From DATJLY01 sp035518375 (GTDB taxonomy: Bacteria > Pseudomonadota > Alphaproteobacteria > ATCC43930 > CGMCC-115725), in assembly GCA_035518375.1 (NCBI GenBank), contig DATIXQ010000038.1, positions 1 through 59,144 on the forward strand: DNA of 59,144 nucleotides, given 5' to 3'. The number at the start of each line of letters is the position of its first letter. Position 1 is the first letter of the stretch. The notes below the pieces were generated by a model. The model saw only the letters and a list, made by a program, of their open reading frames with translations, made no database searches and was not told the origin of the DNA. A program made the translations under genes and the position numbers. Positions 35,164 to 43,520 of this stretch are shown here, one piece after another.

Positions 35164-36276
35164 TCAGCTCTGCCGCATCTTCACCACCACCTTGATCGCG
35201 TCCTCGACTCGATCGCGCGCATAGCGGATCGCGGTCGGCACCTCGGCGAGCGGGAAAGTGTGCGTGTGGATCAACTTCGCATCGAACCGCCGCTGCGCCA
35301 TGAGCGCGGCGGCGCGGTGCGTGGCGCTCTTGCCCTCGCCGCGGATGCCGAAGACGTAGATGTTGTTGCGCACGATGTAGGCGAGATCGACGGGCACCGG
35401 ATCGGCCGGGAACGCGGCAAGGCAGATGCGCCCGCCGCGATTGACCATGCGCGCCGCCTCGTTCAGCGCATTGGCCGCGCCGGAGCATTCGAGCACGTAC
35501 TGCACGCCCTTGCCGCGCGTCAGACGCTGCACCGCGGCGACCGCGTCCTCCTTGCCGACATTGACGACGTGGTCGGCGCCGAGGCGCTTGCCCATCTCGA
35601 GCCGGCGCTCGCGCGTGCCGGTCAGAATGACGGGATCGGCGCCCAAGGCCTTCGCCACGCCCACGCCCATGAGCCCGATCGGGCCCGGCCCCACGACGAC
35701 GACGCCTTCGCCGGCGATGATGCCGCCCATCACATCGAGCCCGTACATCGCCGTGCCGGCCGTGACGATGAGGGTCGCCTCCTCGTCGGGCATGTCGTCG
35801 GGCACGTGCACCATGGTGTTGATGCTGTTGACGGCGTACTCGGCGAAGCCGCCATCGGTGCTGAAGCCGTTGGCGCGATGGCCCTTCGCGTGATAGCCGT
35901 AGTTGAGGCACGAGGTGTACATGCCCTCGCGGCAGCGCTGGCAACGCCCGCACCCGGCATGAACCTCGACGGCGACCCTGTCGCCGATCTCGAACTCGTC
36001 GACCGAAGGGCCGAGCTTCACCACCGTGCCCATATATTCGTGGCCCGGCGTGAAATTGCGGTTGAAGGGCGAGCCGCCGTCGACGATGGCGGGCAGCCCG
36101 TGCTTGATGATCTCGATATCGGTGGCGCAGACCGCGATCGCGTCGATGCGCACCAGCACCTCGGCAGAGCCGGGCTCGGGCACCGGCTTCTCGACGAGCG
36201 TCAGCTCCTCGGGATTGCCGAGCACCCACGCCTTCATCGTCTTCGGAACCTGAAACGCATTCGGCGTCGCGGTCAT
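35164..36276 (-). CDS. Zinc-dependent medium-chain alcohol dehydrogenase
   Basis: A 370-residue medium-chain dehydrogenase. The catalytic zinc region shows AVCATDIEIIKHG and GHEYMG. The structural zinc cysteines are in CGRCQRCREGMYTSC, and the Rossmann motif is VVVVGPGPIGLMGVGVAKALGA (split over two strands). It resembles threonine/sorbitol-type and 2-deoxy-scyllo-inosamine-like dehydrogenases; the substrate is unclear. The ATG at 36276 is preferred, with GAAGGG ten bases upstream. It probably shares a transcript with dctA, which would fit oxidation of an alcohol and uptake of C4 acids. Confidence 0.88.
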   Translation of the reverse strand: MTATPNAFQVPKTMKAWVLGNPEELTLVEKPVPEPGSAEVLVRIDAIAVCATDIEIIKHGLPAIVDGGSPFNRNFTPGHEYMGTVVKLGPSVDEFEIGDRVAVEVHAGCGRCQRCREGMYTSCLNYGYHAKGHRANGFSTDGGFAEYAVNSINTMVHVPDDMPDEEATLIVTAGTAMYGLDVMGGIIAGEGVVVVGPGPIGLMGVGVAKALGADPVILTGTRERRLEMGKRLGADHVVNVGKEDAVAAVQRLTRGKGVQYVLECSGAANALNEAARMVNRGGRICLAAFPADPVPVDLAYIVRNNIYVFGIRGEGKSATHRAAALMAQRRFDAKLIHTHTFPLAEVPTAIRYARDRVEDAIKVVVKMRQS

Positions 36277-36308
36277 CTTAGGCACCCTTCATCCGTGCGG
36301 TGCCGAGC

Positions 36309-37886
36309 CTACTGCGTCAGCCAAACATCGGCCAGATCCTGACCGATGAAATGACTCGGCGTGATCGCCCAGCCCTGCACGCGCGAAGAGGTGACGACGA
36401 TGCGGTTCCACCACAGGAGCGGTACCGTGTAGGCCTCGGTCAAGGCGCGGCGCTCGAACGCGCGCACGATGGCCGCGCGCTTGGCCGCCTCGGTCGTGAC
36501 CGCCTGCCCGACATAGAGAGCGTCGAGATAGCGGTCGGTTGCGCCCGAATAGTCGATCGGCGACAGGTCGTGCGAGACGAACTTCGTGAGCTGGATCGTC
36601 GGGTCGTCGTAGAAATCGCCCTGGAAATCCTGCGCCACGTCGAAATCGCCGGCTTCCGCTGCCTTCTGCCAGTCGAAGATGTTGCGCTTGTCGATCTCGG
36701 CGGTGACGCCGATGGTGCGCCAGCTGTCGGCGAGAAGCTTGGCGCCGGCGTCGTGCGGCATCGGGATGTCGCGCTCCATGATCTTCAGGTGCAGATTGCT
36801 GACGCCGGCCTGGGCCAGGAGTTGCTTCGCCTCGGCGCGCGAGGCTTCGAGGTCGTGCGAGAAGCCAGGGAGCGACGCGAGCTCCGCGGCCGACGCCGCC
36901 ATCGGCGCGCCCGGCCGCATCAGCCCGCCCACATATTTGAGAAAGGTCGTGTCCTGAAGCTGTTGAGCCGCGCCCCAGCGGTCGATCGCGAGCGACAGCG
37001 CGCGGCGCACGCGCGCGTCGTCGAAGGGCTTGCGATGGGTGTTGAAGACGATGAGCAGGTTTGAGAGCCATGGGCTCTCGCTTGCCGTGACGCGGTCGCC
37101 CATGGTCTCGACAAGGTCGTCACGCTGCTGCGGTGTGACGCCGCGGAACTCGGCCATGATCTTGCCGCTCTTGTAAGCGGCCATGACCTGGCCGGGCGGG
37201 ATGAAATCAGCCTGATAGGCGTCGAGATAAGGATGGCCGGGCTCGAAATAATGCGCGAAGCGCTCGCCGCGCCAGTATTTCCCGTTCTCGTGCGCCACGA
37301 ACACGAATGGGCCAGTGCCGAGGATCTGCGTCTTCGGATAGAGCGGATCCTGGGCAAGCTTCTGCGCACTGTAGATGCAGTTCCAGGGCGAAGCGAAATT
37401 CGCGAGCATTGCCGCGTCGGGCCATTTGAGATGGAACACCACCTCGAGCGGGCCCGGCGTGTCGATGCTCTGGATCGCGCCGTAATCGACCTGGCGCGCC
37501 GAGACGAGCCCCTGCGGCGGGTGCAGGATGCGCTCGTAGGTCGCCTTCACGTCGGCCGAGGTGAAGGCAGTGCCATCGTGAAACGTAACGTTCGGCTTCA
37601 GCTTGAACGAGAAGGTAAGCCCGTCCGGCGACTGCGTCCATGACTGCGCCAGATCGCCGACGATCCGCGGGTAATTCTGTGCGTCGAACTTGAGTAGCGT
37701 CGAATAGTGCGGTGCGACCGGCTGCAGGAAGGCGAAGGACGTGTTGTCCTCGCAGTCATAGTCCTTGGGCTCGACGGTAACGGCGAACTCGAGCGTACCG
37801 CCCCGCTGCGGCGCACCTGCCAGCGCCGGGAGGCCGATCGCGGCAAGCGCGGCGGTGGCCGCCACAAGGCGGCGAAACAACTTCAT
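36309..37886 (-). CDS. ABC transporter substrate-binding protein (family 5, peptide/nickel type)
   Basis: A 525-residue periplasmic binding protein with a signal peptide (MKLFRRLVAATAALAAIGLPALAG in two pieces). Family 5 marks include LAQSWTQSPDGLTFSFKLKP, FHDGTAFTSADVKATYER and VRRALSLAIDR. Such proteins deliver oligopeptides, opines or similar solutes to an ABC permease. No matching permease or ATPase gene is nearby, so it must use one encoded elsewhere or act alone. GAGGA precedes the ATG. It follows the TAXI-type gene by 16 bases. Confidence 0.88.
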   Translation of the reverse strand: MKLFRRLVAATAALAAIGLPALAGAPQRGGTLEFAVTVEPKDYDCEDNTSFAFLQPVAPHYSTLLKFDAQNYPRIVGDLAQSWTQSPDGLTFSFKLKPNVTFHDGTAFTSADVKATYERILHPPQGLVSARQVDYGAIQSIDTPGPLEVVFHLKWPDAAMLANFASPWNCIYSAQKLAQDPLYPKTQILGTGPFVFVAHENGKYWRGERFAHYFEPGHPYLDAYQADFIPPGQVMAAYKSGKIMAEFRGVTPQQRDDLVETMGDRVTASESPWLSNLLIVFNTHRKPFDDARVRRALSLAIDRWGAAQQLQDTTFLKYVGGLMRPGAPMAASAAELASLPGFSHDLEASRAEAKQLLAQAGVSNLHLKIMERDIPMPHDAGAKLLADSWRTIGVTAEIDKRNIFDWQKAAEAGDFDVAQDFQGDFYDDPTIQLTKFVSHDLSPIDYSGATDRYLDALYVGQAVTTEAAKRAAIVRAFERRALTEAYTVPLLWWNRIVVTSSRVQGWAITPSHFIGQDLADVWLTQ

Positions 37887-37902
37887 CGGCGCGTCCTCGC
37901 AC

Positions 37903-39024
37903 TCAATGGGAAGCGGAAGAGGTTTGCGTCTGCCAGCGTTCGAATTGGTCGAACAGTTCGTCCTTCTGCTGCTGCGTCATGTCCGAGCCCATCGCCTTCA
38001 AACGTTCGTCAAGGAAGCGCTGGAACACGACCTTGAGATCGCTCGGCGCACCTTTCTGTGCCACCGGCGCGTTGCGTCCGAGCCATTGCTCGGCCGGCGG
38101 AAAACGATGCCAGCCAGGGAGATCGGCGGCGAGATTGACCTCGTGCCATTTGTCGTTGTGCCCGGGCGCCAGGAGCGTTGGGAACTGCGTGAAAAGCGCC
38201 TCGGTGAAATTGACGAGATTGCGGTAGCGCTCGGTGCCCTGTTGCAGATTGGCGGCGAGAAGCACGGTGCCGACTGCGACCGTGTCCACCGGCGCGTCCT
38301 CGCCGATGAGGCCCGGATAATCTTTCGCGGTGAGCCGCGTCGGCGCATACGACTGAGTGAGCGGCGCCTTCAAGGGCAGCGACAGGAAATGGAGACCGTG
38401 GCCCGGATCGACGGCGCGCAGGAGCGGCGCCGGCTTCGCCGCGACGAGCGCGACGGCGGCGATATCGCCTTTCGCAAGCTCCGCAAGCGCCACGTCGGTC
38501 GGATCGCTCGTCATCGTCACGGCGACACCGAGAGAGGTAAAGAATTTCTGCGCGGTTATGGGCGTGGCGCCGGTCTGCGGCCCGACATCGACCTTCTTGC
38601 CAGCGAGATCGGCCACCGACTTGATGTCGGCGCGCGCGAGAAGGTGGAACTCCTCGTTGTAGAGCCGCGCGATATAGGTAACCGTCTCGACGCCGGAGAT
38701 GAGCTTCTGCTGGCGTGCGTAGTCGAGCGCGTCGGCCTCGACGATCGCCGCGTCGATGCCGTGCAGAACCTTCAGATCGACAATGTTCTGCAAGGCGCCG
38801 TCGCCGAGCACCGGAACGACGCGGCGGGTTGCGCCGTCGTCGAGCAGCGCCGCGAGGTCGGCGGCGATCTGGCCGGCGATGCCGGCCGTGTCGCCGGTCT
38901 CGATCTCGACGACCCCGTGCGTGCCGCGGTCGAAACTCTGATCGGCGCCAGCGGCAAAGGCGGGCGCGGCGAACACGGCCGCCGATGCGGCCAGCGCCAA
39001 GCTAAAGGCGAGCGATCGATGCAT
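37903..39024 (-). CDS. TAXI-family TRAP transporter solute-binding protein
   Basis: A 373-residue periplasmic protein with a signal peptide (residues 1-24). The fold resembles TAXI binding proteins: VADLAGKKVDVGPQTGATPITAQ near residues 137-160 is the typical hinge segment. The C-terminal part (from about 300) carries an extra domain-like tail ending in QQQKDELFDQFERWQTQ. No TRAP membrane subunit is adjacent. GAGGGGGA lies upstream of the ATG at 39024. It appears to head a transcript with the family 5 binding protein. Confidence 0.82.
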   Translation of the reverse strand: MHRSLAFSLALAASAAVFAAPAFAAGADQSFDRGTHGVVEIETGDTAGIAGQIAADLAALLDDGATRRVVPVLGDGALQNIVDLKVLHGIDAAIVEADALDYARQQKLISGVETVTYIARLYNEEFHLLARADIKSVADLAGKKVDVGPQTGATPITAQKFFTSLGVAVTMTSDPTDVALAELAKGDIAAVALVAAKPAPLLRAVDPGHGLHFLSLPLKAPLTQSYAPTRLTAKDYPGLIGEDAPVDTVAVGTVLLAANLQQGTERYRNLVNFTEALFTQFPTLLAPGHNDKWHEVNLAADLPGWHRFPPAEQWLGRNAPVAQKGAPSDLKVVFQRFLDERLKAMGSDMTQQQKDELFDQFERWQTQTSSASH

Positions 39025-39047
39025 TGGCTTCCCCCTCGGAGTTCCAG

Positions 39048-40028
39048 TCAGCGTTGTGCAAGCGCGGCGAGATCTTTTTGCGCCTCGCCGTCGCCAAGCG
39101 CGCCGGCAAGCTTGTACCAGCGGGCCGCTTCTTCCTTGTCGCCGTTCATGCCGCGCACGCCCCAGCGCAGGAGAAACGCGGGATCGTAGCTGTTGCCGAG
39201 GAGGCGCGCGGCGTGCGCGTCGCCGGCTTCGGCGGCGCGCTCATAATAAAGGCGGGCAGACGCGATGTCGCCATTGGCCAGGCGCTCATTGCCGGCCGCG
39301 GCGAGCGCCCGCACGTCCGGCGCTTCGGCGGCGCGCGCGGCCGCGCGCTGCAGCGCCGGCACGGGAGGCGGAGGCGGCAGCGCTGCGACGGCTTCGGGCG
39401 CCGGCGATGGAGGCGGCGGTGGTGGCAGTGCCGCGGCAACTTGAGGCGCCGGCGAAGCCGGCGGCGGCGGCGGTGCTGCGGCGACGTGAGGGGCCGGCGA
39501 AGGAGACGGCGGCGACGGTGCTGCTGCGACGTGAGGAGCCGGCGGCGGAGGCGACGGCGCTGCGGCGACGTGAGGGGGCGCAGCAGGCACAGACGCGGGC
39601 GCCGCGGCCGGTGGAGCCGGCGACGGCGGCGCTGCGGCAACGCTGACCTGCGGCGCGGGTGCCGGCGTCGGTGTCCGCGCAGGCGCCGGTGCAGGCGAGG
39701 GTTTCGGTTGGGGCACGGATGCGACAGGCGCTGCTGGCGCCGGCTTTGGCGCAGCACGCGGCGACTCGGGCGGCGGAATTGACGCGGTTGCGCTCGCGGA
39801 CTGGTTCGCCGTTCCCTCTAGGCGCTCCATCGTCGCGCGCCCGACAGCGCCGCGATCCGTAAGCGAATGCACCGCACCGGAGATGAAGATTCCGGCGAAG
39901 GCGAGAATCCCGAAATAGACGAGCGCGACCAAAACGCCGATGGCAACGCGGGTTCGCGGGCGACGCGCAACCAAATCGGCAACAACGTCGCGTTCCCCCT
40001 TGATGCGCGCCGCTGATTCGGCGCTCAT
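39048..40028 (-). CDS. Membrane-anchored Pro/Ala-rich protein with Sel1-type repeats
   Basis: A 326-residue protein with a short cytoplasmic N-terminus, one transmembrane helix (about residues 30-52) and a long low-complexity periplasmic linker (about 75-235) made of near-repeats such as PHVAAAPSPPPPA. It ends in Sel1/TPR-like repeats (GDIASARLYYERAAEAGDAHAARLLG and EEAARWYKLAGALGDGEAQKDLA). Sel1 proteins often span the envelope and bind partners; the proline linker would reach across the cell wall. A GTG at 40040 could add four residues. Confidence 0.72.
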   Translation of the reverse strand: MSAESAARIKGERDVVADLVARRPRTRVAIGVLVALVYFGILAFAGIFISGAVHSLTDRGAVGRATMERLEGTANQSASATASIPPPESPRAAPKPAPAAPVASVPQPKPSPAPAPARTPTPAPAPQVSVAAAPPSPAPPAAAPASVPAAPPHVAAAPSPPPPAPHVAAAPSPPSPSPAPHVAAAPPPPPASPAPQVAAALPPPPPPSPAPEAVAALPPPPPVPALQRAAARAAEAPDVRALAAAGNERLANGDIASARLYYERAAEAGDAHAARLLGNSYDPAFLLRWGVRGMNGDKEEAARWYKLAGALGDGEAQKDLAALAQR

Positions 40029-40199
40029 CTGGGTTGCCACCGTGAGAAGCGCACAGTTGCCTCAGAACAGGAATGTACGACCACGCTGTATCGTGGAATC
40101 GTGCGCACCTGTCCGTCAAGGCAGGGTGTTGCTTGTTCCAATGTTTTTTTCATGGCCGGTCCCGGGTCGGCGCCGTTCAATTCCGCGAGGGCACTGCCG

Positions 40200-40664
40200 A
40201 TGAGTTATGTCACGCAGGTACTTCAACCAGGTGAGCGCGTGATCGCCGCGACGCGGATTCACTGGTGGTTCCTGTGGCGACGCACAATCCTGCTCGACAT
40301 CGCCGCCGTCGTGCTCGCGGGCGCGGCTGGGGCGCAGCAGGGCGACGCGCGCAACGCGCTTTTCGCCCTCGCCGCGGTGGCGCTCGTCCTTGGCTTCGCC
40401 CTTGCCGTCGGACCCGCAATCGCGCGCGCCACGACCGAGCTTGCCGTCACCGACCGGCGCATCATTCACAAATCAGGCTTCATCCGCCGCCAGACGATCG
40501 AGATGAGCCGATCGCAGGTCGAAAGCGTCGAGGTCCACCAGGGAATTCTGGGCCGCCTTCTCAATTTTGGCGACATCACGCTGCACGGCACAGGCACGAC
40601 GCCGGAGCCGTTGCGCTACATCGCCGCCCCGTTGCAGTTCCGCAGTGCCATAACCGCAGGTTGA
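40200..40664 (+). CDS. PH-domain membrane protein (YdbT/bPH2 type)
   Basis: A 154-residue protein with two membrane helices (about residues 28-45 and 55-75) followed by a bacterial PH-like domain (ELAVTDRRIIHKSGFIRRQTIEM, then VESVEVHQGILGRLLNFGDI). This is the bPH_2 architecture of YdbS/YdbT proteins. The function is unknown. The start is the ATG at 40200; the upstream bases hold a run of seven T and are divergent from the Sel1 gene. Confidence 0.8.
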   Translation: MSYVTQVLQPGERVIAATRIHWWFLWRRTILLDIAAVVLAGAAGAQQGDARNALFALAAVALVLGFALAVGPAIARATTELAVTDRRIIHKSGFIRRQTIEMSRSQVESVEVHQGILGRLLNFGDITLHGTGTTPEPLRYIAAPLQFRSAITAG

Positions 40665-40704
40665 GACGCTTGCCATTCAGGCCGATTCACCCGATTTTGA
40701 GGCC

Positions 40705-43191
40705 ATGAGCGTGCTTTCCCGGCCGCGCGTTCTGGCCGTTCTGGGGCCTACCAACACCGGCAAGACGCATCTCGCGATCGAGCGGATGCTCGGCCACCGC
40801 AGCGGGACGATCGGCTTTCCCCTCCGCCTTCTCGCGCGCGAAAACTACGACCGGGTCGTGGCCTTGAAGGGCGCGCGCGCGGTGGCGCTCATCACGGGCG
40901 AGGAAAAGATCATCCCGCCGAGCCCGTCCTATTTCGTCTGCACCGTTGAATCGATGCCACTCGACCGCCCGGTCGATTTCCTCGCTGTCGACGAAATCCA
41001 GCTCTGCGGCGACCGCGAGCGCGGCCATGTCTTCACCGACCGGCTGCTGCACGCGCGGGGACTTTCGGAGACGATGTTCCTGGGTGCGGAGACAATCCGC
41101 GGCCTCGTGCGCCGCCTTGTGCCCGACGCCGAGTTCGTGAGCCGCCCGCGCTTTTCGACCTTGCGCTATGTCGGCGCCAAGAAAGTGACGCGGTTGCCGC
41201 CGCGCAGCGCCGTCGTCGCCTTCGCCATCGCCGACGTGTTCGAGCTCGCTGAGCTGATCCGGCGCCAGCGCGGCGGCACCGCCGTGGTGCTGGGCGCGCT
41301 TTCTCCGCGCGCGCGGAACGCCCAGGTCGGGCTCTTCCAGTCGGGCGAGGTCGACTACCTCGTCGCCACCGACGCGATCGGCATGGGCCTCAACATGGAT
41401 CTCGACCATGTCGCGTTCGCGCGCATCGTCAAGTTCGACGGCCACGCACCGCGGCGCCTGAGCCCGGCCGAGATCGCGCAGATCGCGGGCCGCGCTGGGC
41501 GCCACATGAGCGACGGCACGTTCGGCACGACGGCCGAACTCGAAGAACTCGAGCCCGAGACGGTCGAGGCGGTCGAGAACCACCGTTTCGATCCGCTGGA
41601 GCGGCTCTACTGGCGCAGCGCCAAGCTCGATTTCCGCTCGGCGCGGCATCTGCTCGCGAGCCTCGAGGCGCGGCCGGTGACGCGCGGACTCATGCTCGCG
41701 CCCGAGGCCGATGATCATCTCGCGCTTCGCGCGCTCGCGCGCATGGCTGACATCGACGAGGCGGCCGACAATCCTGCACGCGTGCGGCTGCTCTGGGAAG
41801 TGTGCCAGATCCCCGATTTCCGCAAGGTGATGAGCGAGACGCATGCCCGGCTTTTGGCGCGCATCTTCCGCCATCTCGCCGGGCCCGAGGCGCGCATCCC
41901 GGTCGACTGGGTAGCCGACCAGGTGGCGCAGCTCGATCGCGCCGACGGCGACATCGACACTCTGATGGGCCGCATCGCGCACATTCGTACCTGGACCTAC
42001 GTCGCGAACCGGCCGGAATGGCTCGCCACCGCCGCGCACTGGCAGGAGCGCGCCCGCGCCATCGAGGACCGGCTGTCGGACGCGCTCCACGACCGCATCA
42101 CTCAGCGCTTCGTCGATCGCCGCTCGGCGTTTTTGATGCGGCGGCTCGAATCCTCGCGCGAGCTTCTGGCGTCCGTGAGCCGCGGCGGCGAAGTCAAGGT
42201 CGAGGGCCATTACGTCGGCCGTCTCGACGGCTTCCGCTTCGTCCCCGACGAAGAGGCCGAGCAGGGAGAGCGGCGGACGCTGCTCGCCGCCGCAAAACGT
42301 GTGTTGCGCGGCGAGATCCCTGCTCGGGCGCGCGAACTTGTCGAGGCGCAGGACGCCGAGTTCGAGCTCGCGGCGAGCGGTCAGATCCTGTGGCGCGGCG
42401 GCGCGGTGGGGCGCCTCCTGCCGGGCGAGAGCGCTCTCGCGCCGCGCGTCGAGCCGCTGCCGAGCGATTTCCTCGAAGGACATTTGCGCGACGGCGTGCG
42501 CCAACGGCTTGCCGTGTTCCTGGCGAGCGCGCTCGAACGCGGCCTGCCGGCGCTCTATCGCGCGCGCGGCGCCGAGCTTGCCGGCCCCGCGCGCGGTCTC
42601 GTCTATCAGCTTGCCGAAGCGCTCGGCACTTTGCCGGCGCCGGACGTGGCCGCGCTCGCGGCGGCATTGCCGGGGGCCGAACGCAAGGCGCTGGCGCGGC
42701 TCGGCGTGCGGCTTGGCACGGAATCGGTTTATCTCGAGCCGATCTTGAATCCCAAGTCGGCGCGCTTGCGCGCGCTGCTGTGGGCGGCGCGCACGGGAAG
42801 CGCCGCTCCGCCCGCACCCCAAGGCACCTCCGTGCCGCGCGATCCCGCGGTATCGGACGAGGCCTACGCCGCGATGGGCTACTGCGCGCTCGGGCCGCGC
42901 GCAGTGCGCGCCGACCGGCTCGAGCGCGTGGCGGCGGCGGCCCGGCGTCTCGCGCGGCAGGGCCCGTTTGCGGCAAGCGCGGAACTGGCGGCGCTTGCGG
43001 GCGCGAGCGAGACGGAGCTGGCGGCGATGCTGGCGGCGATGGGCTACCGCGCGAGCGTCGGCGAGAATGGCGAGGTGCTCTTCCACACGCGGCGCCATCG
43101 TCCGGGCGCGCATGGCAAGCAGCGCCGGCGCGCGCGCCCGCACAAGGACAGTCCGTTCGCGAAACTCAAAGAGCTGCGCCTGCAGCGATGA
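40705..43191 (+). CDS. SUV3-like DExH RNA helicase
   Basis: An 828-residue superfamily 2 helicase of the mitochondrial SUV3 type. Walker A is GPTNTGKT (residues 14-21) and motif II is DEIQ (96-99). Motif V/VI appears in TDAIGMGLNMDLDHVAF and QIAGRAGRHM. A long C-terminal region (about 400-828) includes a basic tail ending HKDSPFAKLKELRLQR. SUV3 works with a 3'-5' exonuclease in RNA surveillance in mitochondria. The bacterial version is expected to unwind RNA or RNA-DNA but its partner is not shown here. Its stop overlaps the start of the S4 gene (ATGA). Confidence 0.9.
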   Translation: MSVLSRPRVLAVLGPTNTGKTHLAIERMLGHRSGTIGFPLRLLARENYDRVVALKGARAVALITGEEKIIPPSPSYFVCTVESMPLDRPVDFLAVDEIQLCGDRERGHVFTDRLLHARGLSETMFLGAETIRGLVRRLVPDAEFVSRPRFSTLRYVGAKKVTRLPPRSAVVAFAIADVFELAELIRRQRGGTAVVLGALSPRARNAQVGLFQSGEVDYLVATDAIGMGLNMDLDHVAFARIVKFDGHAPRRLSPAEIAQIAGRAGRHMSDGTFGTTAELEELEPETVEAVENHRFDPLERLYWRSAKLDFRSARHLLASLEARPVTRGLMLAPEADDHLALRALARMADIDEAADNPARVRLLWEVCQIPDFRKVMSETHARLLARIFRHLAGPEARIPVDWVADQVAQLDRADGDIDTLMGRIAHIRTWTYVANRPEWLATAAHWQERARAIEDRLSDALHDRITQRFVDRRSAFLMRRLESSRELLASVSRGGEVKVEGHYVGRLDGFRFVPDEEAEQGERRTLLAAAKRVLRGEIPARARELVEAQDAEFELAASGQILWRGGAVGRLLPGESALAPRVEPLPSDFLEGHLRDGVRQRLAVFLASALERGLPALYRARGAELAGPARGLVYQLAEALGTLPAPDVAALAAALPGAERKALARLGVRLGTESVYLEPILNPKSARLRALLWAARTGSAAPPAPQGTSVPRDPAVSDEAYAAMGYCALGPRAVRADRLERVAAAARRLARQGPFAASAELAALAGASETELAAMLAAMGYRASVGENGEVLFHTRRHRPGAHGKQRRRARPHKDSPFAKLKELRLQR

Positions 43192-43520
43192 GCGAGAGCG
43201 CGAGCGTCAGGATCGACAAGTGGCTGTGGTTTGCGCGCATGGCGAAGACGCGCTCGCTTGCGGCGCGATTGTGCGCCGCGGGCTGCGTCACCGTCGGCGG
43301 CGCCGTCGTGACGAAGCCGCATCATCCGGTGCGGGTCGGCGAGGCAGTGACCGTGGTGCAGGGCCGCCAGCGCCGGAGCCTCGTGGTGCAACAGCTGGGC
43401 GCGCGCCGCGGGCCGCCGCCCGAGGCTCGGCTCCTTTACGAGGAGCCCACGCCGCCGACGCGGGTCGCAACGAGCGATCCCGCCTGGACGCCGCTCCTCG
43501 ACGAGGAAAGCCTCGCTTGA
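43188..43520 (+). CDS. S4-domain RNA-binding protein (Hsp15-like)
   Basis: A 110-residue protein with an S4 RNA-binding fold (about residues 7-65, RIDKWLWFARMAKTRSLAARL, then G-x-V-x-V-G-G) and a less conserved tail. It is close to Hsp15/HslR, which binds 50S subunits carrying stalled nascent chains. Coupling to the helicase gene by an ATGA overlap suggests the two act in one RNA pathway. It lies directly against the convergent monooxygenase gene. Confidence 0.85.
   Translation: MSESASVRIDKWLWFARMAKTRSLAARLCAAGCVTVGGAVVTKPHHPVRVGEAVTVVQGRQRRSLVVQQLGARRGPPPEARLLYEEPTPPTRVATSDPAWTPLLDEESLA

Noticed and set aside
33884..36229. A 781-codon fusion of DctA with an upstream domain
   Set aside because: The upstream part is out of frame with the real alcohol dehydrogenase gene and has shadow composition. 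A GGAGGG and ATG at 35149 give a normal DctA start.
39370..39700. CRISPR-like or tandem-repeat array
   Set aside because: The repeats are in frame, of unequal length and encode a Pro/Ala linker, with no spacers.
40687..43143. 818-codon minus-strand open frame opposite the helicase
   Set aside because: The helicase has all motifs and the antisense frame has none.
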